64,000 nucleotides of DNA from the NCBI RefSeq assembly GCF_947179165.1, contig NC_077246.1, positions 69,412,421-69,476,420 on the forward strand. Direction: 5' to 3'. This document shows positions 45,600 through 56,720 of this stretch, piece after piece (within the stretch, counting starts at the first letter, position 1; every line of letters starts with the position of its first letter). This stretch comes from Solanum dulcamara. Lineage: Eukaryota; Streptophyta; Magnoliopsida; Solanales; Solanaceae. The notes beneath the pieces were generated by a model, which ran no database searches, was not told where the DNA came from, and was given only the letters and a program-made list of their open reading frames with translations. Both the position numbers and the translations under genes were made by a program.

Positions 45600-47470
45600 A
45601 GATATCAGATATCATCTGTTGCTTTATGTATAACATGTTTTGCCTTGTTGTTCTACACAACTGTATGGTGTGTATTTGTTAGATTGTAAGGCCTACAAAT
45701 AGCGTTTGTTGATCACTTTTCGGTTGAGGAGCTGGGAAGTGCTATTTGTGAATTTTACTCCCAAGTGAAGACGACAAAATATACTTTTCTAAAATTTGTT
45801 GGGGTAAAGTGTACAAATAGTTGATTATAGGACCTCTATCAAAAGAATATTTGAAGTTCTCGTATAGTTTAGGTGTGTAATTGACAATTTTATCATCATT
45901 TAGGTATGTTTTATGCCTCATCACTTTTCTTCAACTCAGAATAATGAGGTATCATCTTCTTCTTCTTCTTGAGTTATTTGGATATTTCAAAACTAATGAG
46001 TTAAACATCTTTTGATGGAATAGAATTTGTAAGAAAGTAGAAGTTGATTGCAAAATATGTAAAAGCAATCTAAATAGGCAAAAGGTCTAAAGTTATTAAC
46101 TAAAGGGGCAATCCGATGCACTAAGCTCTCACTATGCACAAGGTCTAGGAAATGGTCTAACCACAAGGGTCTATTGTACGCAGTCTTATCTCACTGACTT
46201 ATACTTCAACTAAGACCTCCGTACGGCACTTGACAACTTACTGACGAATCTTTCACGATCTTGCAAGCTCAAGTAAGCCTTTAAGACTAGATCGCTAAGG
46301 GAACGCTAGATTGTAAGAAAGACAAGAGAGCTTTTATGAAGAAGACTTTGTATTACTTGGAAGAATGCTTGATTTCTGAATGGTTTTCTACAAATGAATG
46401 TCCCCTCTATTTATACTACTCTTAAGGAGCTCAAGTGTAAATAAAAATTGCTATACAAGTTCTTCCTTATTTACAAAGTAGTCCCTACTGTAGAATTCTC
46501 TACACACTCTAGAGAATTCCAAGTGTTTCAACACTTTTCTACAAGTTTCTACAAGGTTCTTCTCCCTTCTTCATGATCAAGTGGTGGGTCATAACACTTA
46601 CCTTGCATTTCTGTCAGATGCTGTTTCCAAGGCTAGTCAAGTCTAATTTCACACTAGATAATATGAAGTTCGAATTACCATTCAAACTCTAGACTTACAA
46701 GGATAGAAATTTGGCTTTAATAATCCAAATTTCAGAATCACAGGACCAAAGTTTGAACCTCAAGCTTGAGGTTTGGAGTTAGGTTATGAAATAGCTAAAG
46801 TTTAAATATTTGTAAATCTTGAGGTCTTAAATAACGGTCCTCCAAGGGGCTATTTGTGCACTTGCCCCATATTAGGATTGAACCCTATTAGATTTTCAAG
46901 AATTAAATTTGACTAGTCTTCAATCTGCTACTTAGATTATATTCAGATTTTCTATATATTCAATATATACCATTGGCAAACTTCTAGAAAAAAAACATGT
47001 AGCCCATCCTCCTCCTCCCTTTTTAGGATTCAGTCCAATGTAACAACACAAGTTTTTGGCCTTTGTCTTTTGAATTACTAGAACGAAGGTCGTTGAATAT
47101 ATAATGGATATCCGATAACAAAGTGACTCTTAAACACACCAATGTTTTTCAATTTAAATTTGTTCATTATTTAGATATATTTTGGTCTTAAAACCTACAT
47201 GTTATTAAAAAAAAAAAAACTAAAACTAATTAATAGTTATATGAATTGAAGTTTAAAGTTAGGCTTTAATCTTCAAAGTTAACCAGACTTCACACAAAAT
47301 ATTTGAAGTTCGCTTGCAAAGACAATATATTCAAATTGCTTGAAGTTTAGTTTAGTTTTCTCAAATCCAGCTTCAATTCCGTATTTTTAAAAAGTTGATT
47401 CTAAAGCGGTTAAACTTACGAGAAAAACAAATTATTTGTGAACTTGCCCAAGTGGATTTTGAACTTTTTA
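45600..47470. other. Second copy of the RAD52 3'-flank/promoter block, with insertions
   Basis: 45610-45735 matches 31985-32130, and the block ends in a promoter matching 33690-33890. Between them lie a minus-strand Au SINE fragment (about 46105-46182: 'aagctctcactatgca', 'cacaagggtctattgtacgc') and an LTR-like minus-strand stretch (about 46185-46610) that has a TATA-like 'tctatttatact' but no verified ends. A ~580-bp insertion (about 46865-47440) is flanked by near-identical 'atttgtg.acttgccc'. Confidence 0.5.
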
Positions 47471-47649
47471 AGGCCCAAATACCTGTAACGGGTCGAATGG
47501 ACCTAACCCAGGCACAACACCTATTGTCTATTGATTTCTGTCCCAACTTCAAAGTTACTCTTATTCTACGGCCAAGTCGGCGCCGGCGAAATTGTTCTCT
47601 CTCCGCTGCACTCCGGTGGATCTGTTCCATCTCTCCGGCGAATCGAGTT
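47470..47649 (+). promoter_or_regulatory. TAF15 promoter and non-coding first exon
   Basis: GGCCCA (site II/TCP type) at 47472-47477 precedes a CT-rich, GC-richer leader with 'ggcgccggcgaaattg' and 'tctctccggcgaatcg', ending at a strong donor gtaagt (47650). A second leader exon likely starts after ttatgcag at 49983, just before the ATG at 50032. Intron 1 would be 2.3 kb. The same block is duplicated at 33690-33890. Confidence 0.55.
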
Positions 47650-47989
47650 GTAAGTTCTCTCTCTAGATTCCTCGATGTCTTTCATGAAAGTAAAACCCTA
47701 ATTCCATTTTTTACAAGTGATTTGCATTGCTTCGCGTGTAATCTCACTGTATAACAAACCCTAGAATCCGATTTGTATAGTTCGTCGTGGGTTGTACTGG
47801 AATGGACATACTATTTGCTTTTTAATGGCTCCGAAATTCTAGGTTTGCCAATCTGCCTGTCTTTCACAAACTGAAAAAGATAAAAGACTTTTGAAGATAT
47901 TTTATTCACTATGTTGTGGGTTTTAGCTCCTTTTTGATAGGGTAAGATGAAATTTATTAAAAAGGTACTGTAAAGAGTACTATACTTCT

Positions 47990-48960
47990 CAGCTATGTGC
48001 TTGTGCTGTCATTGTATCGAGCTATCTGACTCATGATAGGGTAAGGTAAAATTCATCAACTTCAAAGTCAAATAGTCTATAAAATGCATAAAGGAGCAAT
48101 CTTTTGAACTATGTTGAATTTTTTGGATATCCTCTGTTCCTGCCCGCATAATAATAATGCATAAAGGAGTGATCTTACGAAGTGTGTGGTATCTTTTTTG
48201 GATATCCTCTGTCCCTGCCAGCATAATAATAAGCTCTGTACATCTCCTGGCATAACCCAACAGACTCCAAATAGATTGAGAAATGACTGAACTAGCAAGA
48301 CTTGATTGCAATGAAGAAATAGGTTTCTGCTGCTTTCCTGGTAACATTCACAGAAGAAACATCTACTGCATAAGGACACTCCTCTTCTTTGTAGATTGTC
48401 CTTAATACAGGCATTCCTGGTTGCAACCCTACAAAACAAGATACCTTTGGAGGTACCTTTGATTTCCAAATAATCTTCAAAGGCTAATCCATATCCCAAT
48501 CACGAGATTGCTTTGTAGATCATAATAACTCTTTACAGTAAAGTCTGCTCTTTCTAGCCATCCACTTCAATGAATCAGTATTAATATCATTTGCTGATAC
48601 AGATTGTAGAATCTCTTTAGAAGTCTAAACTCATCACTCACTAGTCTTCCAATCATTGATGTTGCTTCTAAGTTGTAGATGCCATCCAGTATTGGAGAAA
48701 CAATTAGCGATCAGCCTATCAGACACTTTCTATTTATAGCCAAACTATACAAAGTAGGGAACTCATTTTTTAGTATCCCAAATTCCCAATATCTAGCTAG
48801 TGATCCAGCCAGAATCTCATGCTTTTGCCGTTTCCCACAGTTGTTCTGGTAAAAGAGTTAAACTCCCTCCAATAACAACAAATATGCTTCCAAATAGTTG
48901 TTTGTATTAGTCATCAGTGATTTTAGGTGTCCACTGGTCCTCCTTTCCATATATGGTATT
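47990..48960 (-). pseudogene. Degenerate L1-type LINE ORF2 fragment in TAF15 intron 1
   Basis: On the minus strand, broken frames encode the C-terminal zinc-binding region of plant L1 reverse transcriptases: KIIWKSKVPPKVSCFV, then RNACIKDNLQRRGVSLCSRC and FLHC. More upstream, words such as GNGKSMRFWLDH are recognisable in the 48.7-48.9 kb part. Frameshifts and stops make it non-functional. A 65-bp local duplication (48120/48185, 'ttttttggatatcctctg') lies within it. Confidence 0.75.
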
Positions 48961-50031
48961 GTTTCCTTAGTTTTCATCTTTGAGACTCCAAAATCATTTG
49001 ATTAGTAAGCTTTTGTTTTGAATCCTGTTGTTCTGGTTGTGGTGCATGTTTTTTCAATGTTTGGCATGTCTTGGACTGTGTTAATCTCCATTTTTTTGAG
49101 CTATTGCAATACTGGAACAACGAGAGCAGGTTGGGCAATCACAAAATACTTGGGATAGCATTCATCAAGCCATTTGGTGGTTTATATGGCTTGAAAGAAA
49201 TAGCAGAATTTTTGAAGGCAACTGAAGAAACATACATAACCTTAAACAAAGATGTATATATTTTCTAGCTTTTTAGTGCAACCTGATTATTGAACATGAT
49301 GAAGATGATATCCAGATGGAATAGGGGATCTGCTCAATGCCTCAATCTGTAGTTATGTTTTGTGGCACCGACTTTGTGCAAATATTTATAAAATCTTTTA
49401 TAAGAAAAAATAGAGTGGGAGAGATATGATCATATAGCCAATATCAAGTAGTTTGGGATGGAGACAAAATTGATCGATTGATTGATAGATCAGATTTCTT
49501 GATAATTTTCTCCACTTGGTGCAAAGAATTAAAAGACATCTACATGTGAAGGTCCCTGGCAGTATTCTCAAATTGGGGATACTCCTAGAAACGATTGCAT
49601 GTTAAAAATTAAAACGTGCTTTTAGTCCATTGACCTGAAAACCTGTACTCATAAAGGACCATAACTGCTTAACTCTTTTCTTAATGTAATACAAGATTAC
49701 AGTAAGAAAACAATTAACTAGATCCCAGCTCTTTTGGAAAATTTTCCACCAAGTGGCATTTGTGTTCTCATTACCACCCAAAAGTTGTGCTTCGTCCCAA
49801 CTTCCACCCTACACCTTACCTTATATCATTTTTTCCCTTTAGTTGCCCCTTGATTTCTGCTGGTTTGGTCCTTTGACTTACACATAATCTGGTGCTTTTC
49901 TCAGTTTAATATGATTGCCTGTAGTTACTTTTAAGGACTGGGAAACTGTAGCAGGACTAATATCCGGTTGTTGCTTTATGCAGTTCTTGCTTTTTTTATT
50001 GTTCGTTGGATTTCATGAAATTGGAGCATAA

Positions 50032-53000
50032 ATGGCAAGCTATCCAGGGAAAGGATCTTCTTTAAATGGTTCTGTGTATGTCTGTAACTTGCCCCCTGGT
50101 ACAGATGAAGATATGCTAGCTGAATATTTTGGCACGATAGGGGTGCTAAAGGTATGGTTGTGAACAGGTACTTCAAATTATGTTTGAGAATGTTTGTTAT
50201 ATGCTCTCTCCCTTCCCCCCCTACTCTGCTTTGAGCAAGCTTTTTTTTTTTTGGTTGCTAAGGGATTGTTTTGCTTCATGTTGTAGAAAGACAAACGAAG
50301 TGGTAGGCCTAAGATATGGTTGTACCATGATAAAGTTACAAATGAGCCCAAAGGCGATGCTACAGTCACATATGAAGACCCTCATGCTGCATTTGCTGCT
50401 GTTGAATGGTTCAATAACAAAGATTTTCATGGGTCAATAATTGGGGTATTTATTGCAGAGTCTAAGAACAAAGATGAGGCTTCCTATGTTACAGTGAATC
50501 AAATTAGTGAGTCCAATCTGGACAGTGGTCTGGCTATGCTGGATGAAGGCTCCAACGATATAGATGGAGGTGGCGGAAGAGGTAGGGGCAGGGGAGATGC
50601 TTCAGCAAAGGCATGGCAACAAGATGGTGACTGGTTGTGTCCGAATACAAGGTCTGTGATATGATAATTGGTGAGCAGCTTGTTCGTGCTCTACTGTATC
50701 TTTTTTCAATTGTCTGTTTGTACTTCGAGTAGTCCAGTATGTTCTTGTGCTTACCGTTTTTGTAATTTATGTTGATAGCAGTTGCTCTAATGTAAACTTT
50801 GCATTTCGTGGAGTTTGCAACCGTTGTGGAACTGCTCGACCTGCTGGTGCTGGTGGCGGTGGGTCTGGAGCTGCTGGTCGTGGGAGAGGACGTGGTAGCC
50901 AGGACCCAGGAGCTCCTGGTCGTGCAGTTGGTGGTCCTCCAGGCCTCTTTGGTCCAAATGATTGGTCTTGTCCGATGTAAGAATCTTCATTTTCATTTTG
51001 AACTTATTTTATTGAAGGATAATATAACTTTTCACCCATAAACTGTCCGAGCGTATTCTCTGAACCTCCATTTTCCTTATACCTTATCAAAAAACAAAAA
51101 AAACAGAACTGTCTGAGCTTAATCAGACTTTGTATTCCCTTTATTGCACTAATCTTGAGGTAGTTCCATCTTCATGTATCTCGTATGTTTTTCGTTTAGA
51201 TTTTGTATTCTCCTATAAAGCCGTGCTAGTTAGAAATAGATACAGTTGGTCTTTACTGTACTACTCTTTTTTGGATAAGTGACTTACCAGTTTCTTCAAC
51301 AACTACATTGGCTTCACTTGGATGTTGGGTACCTACCCTAGATTATGATCTCTGGCGCCTAATGAGCTACCTAGTCGAAGATGACTCAAATAAAAGTAAT
51401 AGCTGGAGTCTTGTAGTCAGAGACTTAGAGCCCGTTTGGATTGGCTTAAAAATAATGACTTTTAAGCCAAACATGACTTTTAAGTCAAAAAGAAACAAGT
51501 ATGGGGGGGACCAACTTTTAACTTTTGACTTCTTTTTGTAAATTTTAAAGTATTTTAAACACTTCTTTTGATTTGCCAAACACTTCCAAAAGTTAAAAAA
51601 TAACTTAAATTAAGCCAATCCAAACAAGCTCTTAGTTTTGGTGTCATTCTTTTGTTTTCGAGGGTGTATGGGTCAGTGCAGTTTTTGCCCAGAATTATCT
51701 TATCAAAACCTTTTAGATTGAAGAAACAAAAACCATCCAAGAAACTTAGGGATTGTTAATTCAGTGTTCATATTATGGTTTAGTCTAGTTGTTTTAGTAC
51801 TTTAAATCTCCAAGTATTTCATTCTACTTGAAAGAGATTCCAAGGTATAAACTTAAAAAGACTAGTAAAGCTAGCAAATAGAAATTGTGTTTTGTTCAAG
51901 ATCAAACAAACCAAGTGATTCTACTTCAGTTTTTTTTTTCTTTCTATTAACTCTTTATTATCTCCGTTAAAATCAACCCTCACGTGCCTACCAGGCAAGG
52001 AATCTCAGTAATGTGACAAGTCAGCTCTTTATGTTTAAATGATGCATAAGGAATGAGGTTGGAGGGTTAAAATGGAACAAGGTTGAGATAAAGTGCCAAG
52101 ACGAAAATTGGGGGCAAGTTAGAGGGGTTGTCTACGTATTTGGCCTTCTTTTTATTTTGAGAAAGGTAACAGTATGACCATTAGAATGTACCTGTCACTC
52201 TGAATTGAGCATCAGTGTGACAGTGTCCAATATCATTTTAACTAGCTTGGAATGAATTGTTTATTTTTATTGATTGGCATTTATTATGTTGCCCATTTCT
52301 GATAGGTTGACATTTACTACTTTGTGTTTGACCTATTGTTCAGGTGTGCCAACATTAACTGGGCTAAGAGAAACAAGTGTAACATATGCAACACCAACAA
52401 GCCTGGGCACAATGAGGGTGGTGTGAGGTATGAATCACAGGATGCAACATTGCATGCTTATTTATATCTCTTAGAAGTGCTTTTGTTGTTTCCTGTTACC
52501 ACCTCTCTCTCTCTTTTTTTTTTTAAAGAAAGGTAGTGCTGCTCTTGTTTTCTAAGAAGCCTTTCCCCTCTCCCGTTTTCCTTGTTGCTCTGCAACAATA
52601 GGAAGTAAATTGTTGCATTCCTAGCAACATTTTAAAAAATGTTGCATTTCTAGCAACTAAAAAGGAACAGAGCTGCAGAAGATATGATGCTAGGTGGCAC
52701 TTAATGTTGATGTTGACGGTATTGGAGCTACTGGTGATTTAGACTAATGTGCTACATGAATATTATCCAAGGAAAACTTCCTTATTTGGGATCTTGTATA
52801 TGGGACATGCTTATCAAGACCAGTATAGCTGCATTATAGGCTTGTAATTGCAAATTGATTGTTTATGTCAATCTTTTAGTCTTATAATCATTGAGAACAG
52901 GAAAACACCTGGAAGCCACCCACCCACCCACACTAAAATTGCTGACACAGTTTTTTATATAATTTATCGTTGCCTTTTATGGTAAGTAAGCATGCAATAC

Positions 53001-53875
53001 AGTTGAATTTGATGTCATTTATAGAGTTTCTCTGAGGTATATTAACTATGATATGCTTTTATTGTAATCATCAGAGGAGGACGTGCTGGAGGTTATAAAG
53101 AACTCGATGAAGAAGAAATAGAGGAAACTAGACGTCGGAGGAGAGAGGCTGAAGAAGTAAGATAAAAATTGCAGAAATTAACGAGTTCTATAGCTTATCC
53201 TGCATATCATTCTGCTTCTGACTTTCTGGTGAAATCTTTATCTCAATTATAGGATGATGGTGAAATGTATGACGAGTTTGGAAATCTGAAGAAGAAGTTT
53301 CGCGCTAAAACGCAGCGAGCAGAAGTAGCCCAGAGTCTCCCCCCTGGAGTAGGACGTGCTGGATGGGAAGCTGAGGAATTAGGTAAGGACAATAGTTTTG
53401 TTGTATGTGTTTTCCATAATGCAGAATTTATGGTTCTATCCACCTTGCATAATTTCTCTTAAATGCAATATCTAGTGAATTGAACTTTCATCTAGTAGAC
53501 ATATTTCTTCTAGATCTACAAGATTGCTTGGGTTGATCCTAGTCACCCAGTTTTGTGATTGATGAGCTGCTTTAGTCCTGAGCTTTAAAAGATTCCATAA
53601 CAGAGTGCTCAGTGTTCTTGTGAGCCGTAATTGATCGAAGACCAAAGTGTTCCTGACCCCAAGCACTCTTTAATTTTGCAGGTGTTGCTGAGCGAGATAG
53701 AAAGGAAAGAAGCAGAGAAAGATCAAGAGATTATGATGATAGGGAGAGAGCTAGGCATCGAAGCAGAAGTCGGGAGAGGAATAGGGGAAGAGATAGAGAC
53801 CGCTCCTACGACTATGATCGTGACAGAGAATATGGCCGTGATCGTGACCGTGACAGGAGCAGGTATCGTCATTGA
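50032..53875 (+). CDS. TAF15: TAF15: RRM plus two RanBP2-type zinc fingers
   Basis: Exons: 50032-50151, 50287-50651, 50782-50976, 52344-52427, 53075-53156, 53253-53382, 53682-53875; 389 codons plus stop, all phases fit. Residues 14-100 form an RRM (RNP2 VYVCNL at 15-20; RNP1 region GDATVTYE at 63-70). A Gly/Arg stretch follows. Zinc finger 1 has C158, C163, C174, C177 with W156 and N167; zinc finger 2 has C225, C228, C239, C242. GGRAGGYKELDEEE and DDGEMYDEFGNLKKKFR are near-identical to Arabidopsis TAF15 (At1g50300) as I remember it. The tail is Arg/Asp/Ser-rich (about 325-389). Plant TAF15 is a FET-like TFIID-associated RNA-binding protein of the nucleus. The ATG follows a short leader and opens directly into the RRM. 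Arabidopsis length, about 372, is close. Confidence 0.93.
51428..51631. mobile_element. Tourist-like MITE in TAF15 intron
   Basis: Inverted ends GAGCCCGTTTGGATTGGCTT and (minus strand) GAGCTTGTTTGGATTGGCTT are flanked by TTA at 51425-51427 and 51632-51634, the PIF/Harbinger target duplication. Length 204 bp. The low divergence of the ends suggests recent insertion. It lies in the 1.37-kb intron between the two zinc-finger exons. Confidence 0.88.
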
Positions 53876-54224
53876 AAATTGCGTCTGATCCTTCCATCAA
53901 AATATGGCATTCATCAAACTTTCTGTCTCGTGTTTTTACATCGGCGGCTACTAGTATGACACCTTCTTAAGGTTGCTTTCACCTTTGTCAAATTCATATG
54001 TCAACTATTCGACTTAATCTTGGTCATTTTTTTTCACTCATATGTTGAATATTCGACGTGCATTTCTACTGCATTTTTCGCTTTATTTGTACGTCCCTTT
54101 TTTTTTATATTTTAAAAAGGAGGCTATCGTAATCTTTTCCTGTGGATCTTTTAATTTCTTTCCATAGTTGAACTATTTAGAGATTCTAGGGAAGCAGTTT
54201 ACAACACCCCCATCTTAAAAAATA
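53876..54224. other. TAF15 3' UTR and flank
   Basis: T-rich sequence following the TGA at 53873-53875. No clear AATAAA is seen close to the stop, and no gene is recognised. Confidence 0.4.
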
Positions 54225-54470
54225 TTGAGGTGCGCGCCCAAGGGTATGGCCTAGTGGTCGATGAGGTGGGTTGGGTACCATGAGGTTTCAGGTTATAATT
54301 CCAGCAGTGACCAAACACTAGGTGATATTTTTTCATTTGTTCTAGCTTTGGTGAGATAGAGCTACCCGACACCTGTTGTTGGTGGAAGGTGGTAGATATT
54401 TTGTGGAATTATTCAAGGTGCGTGAAAATTGGCCAAATATCATGGTTATCAAGAATAAAAATAGTCAAGA
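54225..54470 (+). mobile_element. SolS-type SINE
   Basis: A-box-like 'tatggcctagtggtcgatg', B-box-like 'ggtttcaggttataattcc', then 'tggtgagatagagctacc', 'ttgttggtggaaggtgg' and 'catggttatcaagaataaaa'. Order and words match the minus-strand fragment at 27465-27605. Close to full length; target duplication not convincingly visible. Confidence 0.75.
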
Positions 54471-55485
54471 TGCGGAAGTATAAATGATTAATAGATAATT
54501 TGATTTCCTTAATGGCAACAATAACAACTTATCCAGTGAAATTTTACTAAGTGGGGTTTGGGGAGGGTAAAATGTACGCAAACCTTACTACTATCTTGAG
54601 GAAGAAAGCATAGCCGTTAATAAGAAAGGCAGTGTAAAGACTACAAGAATAAAACAATAACAACAACAAAATAGTGTGATAATCGAAATACAATATACAA
54701 TATAAGGCAAGAACTACAAGGGTATGACTAGTATGACGACATGCATGAACAAGCATAAACCTACCATGGCAAGACAATGTTTCACCCCTACTAACTTTCT
54801 ACCCTAATCGACCTTTACTCCTTTCTATCTAGAGTCATGTTCTTGGTAATATGAAGCTGTAACAAATTCTGTCTAATCACTTCTCCCCAATATTTCTATC
54901 GGTATACCTCTACCCTTTCGGGTACCCTCTATAACCAGCCTCTCGATACATAAATAGACATTTAGGTGTGGCTTCGCATTCCAACTTTGAGAATATACAT
55001 ATAGATATCTCAACTTGGTCTCAACTGGTAACTTAACATTCCAATTCGTTTTCATTGTACCTCGTGCTCATTGGATGCAGACGTGGTAAATAAATTTTGG
55101 AGGTGTCTAGATGATCATTTTGTAAGTTGGAGTGTTCAACTGACACAATAAAAATGAATTGAGTTTAAATGTGCATACTCATAATTGTAGGGTTTAATTG
55201 TTAGTTGAACGCAAATTAAAGGGTATCCATATATATGTATTATGCTTTCTTTAAACTTTCTCAAATTTGCACAAACTACACAAAAGTTTTATAAGTCAAG
55301 ACTATATAAGAAGTCATAAATAAAGTTCTTATTTAACTCTCCAAATAGTAAAGATGTCATCTTACATGAAACATGAAGTAGAATATGGATTCCTTTAAGT
55401 TTTTTGTGTCTCATATGTTTAGTAATTATGATCAGCCATTCATGTATTTAGGGATCATTTAGTGTGACTCCTATAATTTATTTAT
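54471..55485. other. Intergenic DNA with MITE-like pieces
   Basis: No gene. The part around 54990-55230 carries words of a foldback MITE ('ctcaacttggtctcaactgg', 'aagttggagtgttcaactga') but ends were not delimited. 'agtggggtttggggagggta' at 54550 is a fragment of the retroposon 3' end described at 33350, on the opposite strand. Confidence 0.45.
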
Positions 55486-55621
55486 GGGTTATTTGGTAGG
55501 GTGTATGAGAATAGTGCTGAATAAGGTATATCAGTAATACTGACATTAATAATGTTGATAATAATTATGTTGAGATTATTTATTATGCATTCTTTTTAAA
55601 TGTATCCTACCAAATGACCCC
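55486..55621. mobile_element. Short MITE with GGGTTATTTGGTAGG ends
   Basis: Left end GGGTTATTTGGTAGGGTGTA; right end on the minus strand GGGGTCATTTGGTAGGATACA. About 136 bp, AT-rich interior. The target duplication cannot be fixed. Confidence 0.65.
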
Positions 55622-55879
55622 GTTATTGTTTAGTTTCAAAATCAAAAGATCATATTGACCTTTGATATTAATTAATTACTTTTTTTTTAAATATATATTG
55701 TTCATGGCAAACCCACCCATGTTGGGTGTTTTTTAAAAGAATGTGGTATTAGTTATTATGTCATTTTCCATGTTAGACATCCCAATATTATCATCCTTAA
55801 TATTGGGGAATAATTATCTAATGTAATTGATTATGATTCATAATTATACTTTATAGCGATATTTTAAATTATTACAAAG

Positions 55880-56180
55880 CATAGCACTGTTTTATAATTT
55901 ATAGAAGTTATAGATTGGTGAACGCATCCTTGAATTGTAGACAACCCATAATGTATATGCTATCTGTGTATATATAATGTATCGATTTATATTTTTGCAT
56001 ATAAAATGTATCAATCTATATACATTGATATTGTATGCGCGCACGTATAGTGTATATGCTCCGTTTTGAAAGAAAAATATTGTCACGTTTTGAAAAAAAA
56101 TATATTATCGCTATTTTCTGTGGAAAAAAAGAAGAAAAAACACTAATCTAGCTATGTACTTGTGCAATTTTCCCTAATAT
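55880..56180. repeat. MITE-like repeat ending 'aattttccctaa'
   Basis: Repeated 'atgtatcaatctatatac'-type words and the end 'tgcaattttccctaatatt' resemble a Solanaceae MITE family whose terminal word is also used by the palindrome-rich element at 10535-11007. The left end is uncertain. Confidence 0.4.
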
Positions 56181-56224
56181 TGCAAAGCCAAAATTGATCA
56201 AACTTCACTCCAAAATTATAAGAG

Positions 56225-56720
56225 AAAAAATACTTGTACACCAAAAAGGAAAATTGTTTATAATAAGCTACTCCCTAACTTTCATACTCCTCTGTTTTTA
56301 ACTGCTAATTCACGTTTATTGCTTGATACCATTGGAGTATATAATTATACTCTAATTGTATCAAAGAGAAGTAGAGAACACTACTCATTTACTCCTTGAT
56401 ACCATTAGAGTATATATATATAACAAACAATTTTCAGTGAAAATACTACTCAAGTACTGCTTGATATTATCAAAATGCATAGATACCATCAGAATATATG
56501 TATGCTCTGATGGTATCAAGGATGAAGATGCAGTGGTTCAGTGAATAGAACGAGGGGGCATGCGGGTAAATAATTCTGATCGTGTCAATTCGAATAAATA
56601 GTTTAGATTGAGTTCAGTTTAGGTAAATACTTTATTTAATGGGTTCAGCAGTTTGAGGAGTTGGCCAGATATAGGTCGAAGCCCTGCCTCAAAAAAGTCA
56701 GGACTTTTGTGTAATTTTTC
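56225..56720. mobile_element. Palindrome-rich MITE-like element, copy 2
   Basis: Between about 56319 and 56525 there are again four sites built from TTGATACCAT(T/C)(A/G)GAGTATA and TA(C/G)ACTCT(G/A)ATGGTATCAA-like halves, at the same spacing as in 10620-10900. A shared 'gggtaaata' and an end resembling 'gtgtaatttttcc' complete the match. Ends are less clear than in copy 1. Confidence 0.5.

Noticed and set aside
48009..48499. Host gene on the minus strand
   Set aside because: The frames are pieces of a broken L1-type reverse transcriptase C-terminal zinc-binding region.
50787..51041. Additional ORFs on both strands over TAF15 exon 4
   Set aside because: They are out-of-frame readings of the Gly/Arg-rich TAF15 exon, whose own frame is supported by zinc-finger residues and splice phases.
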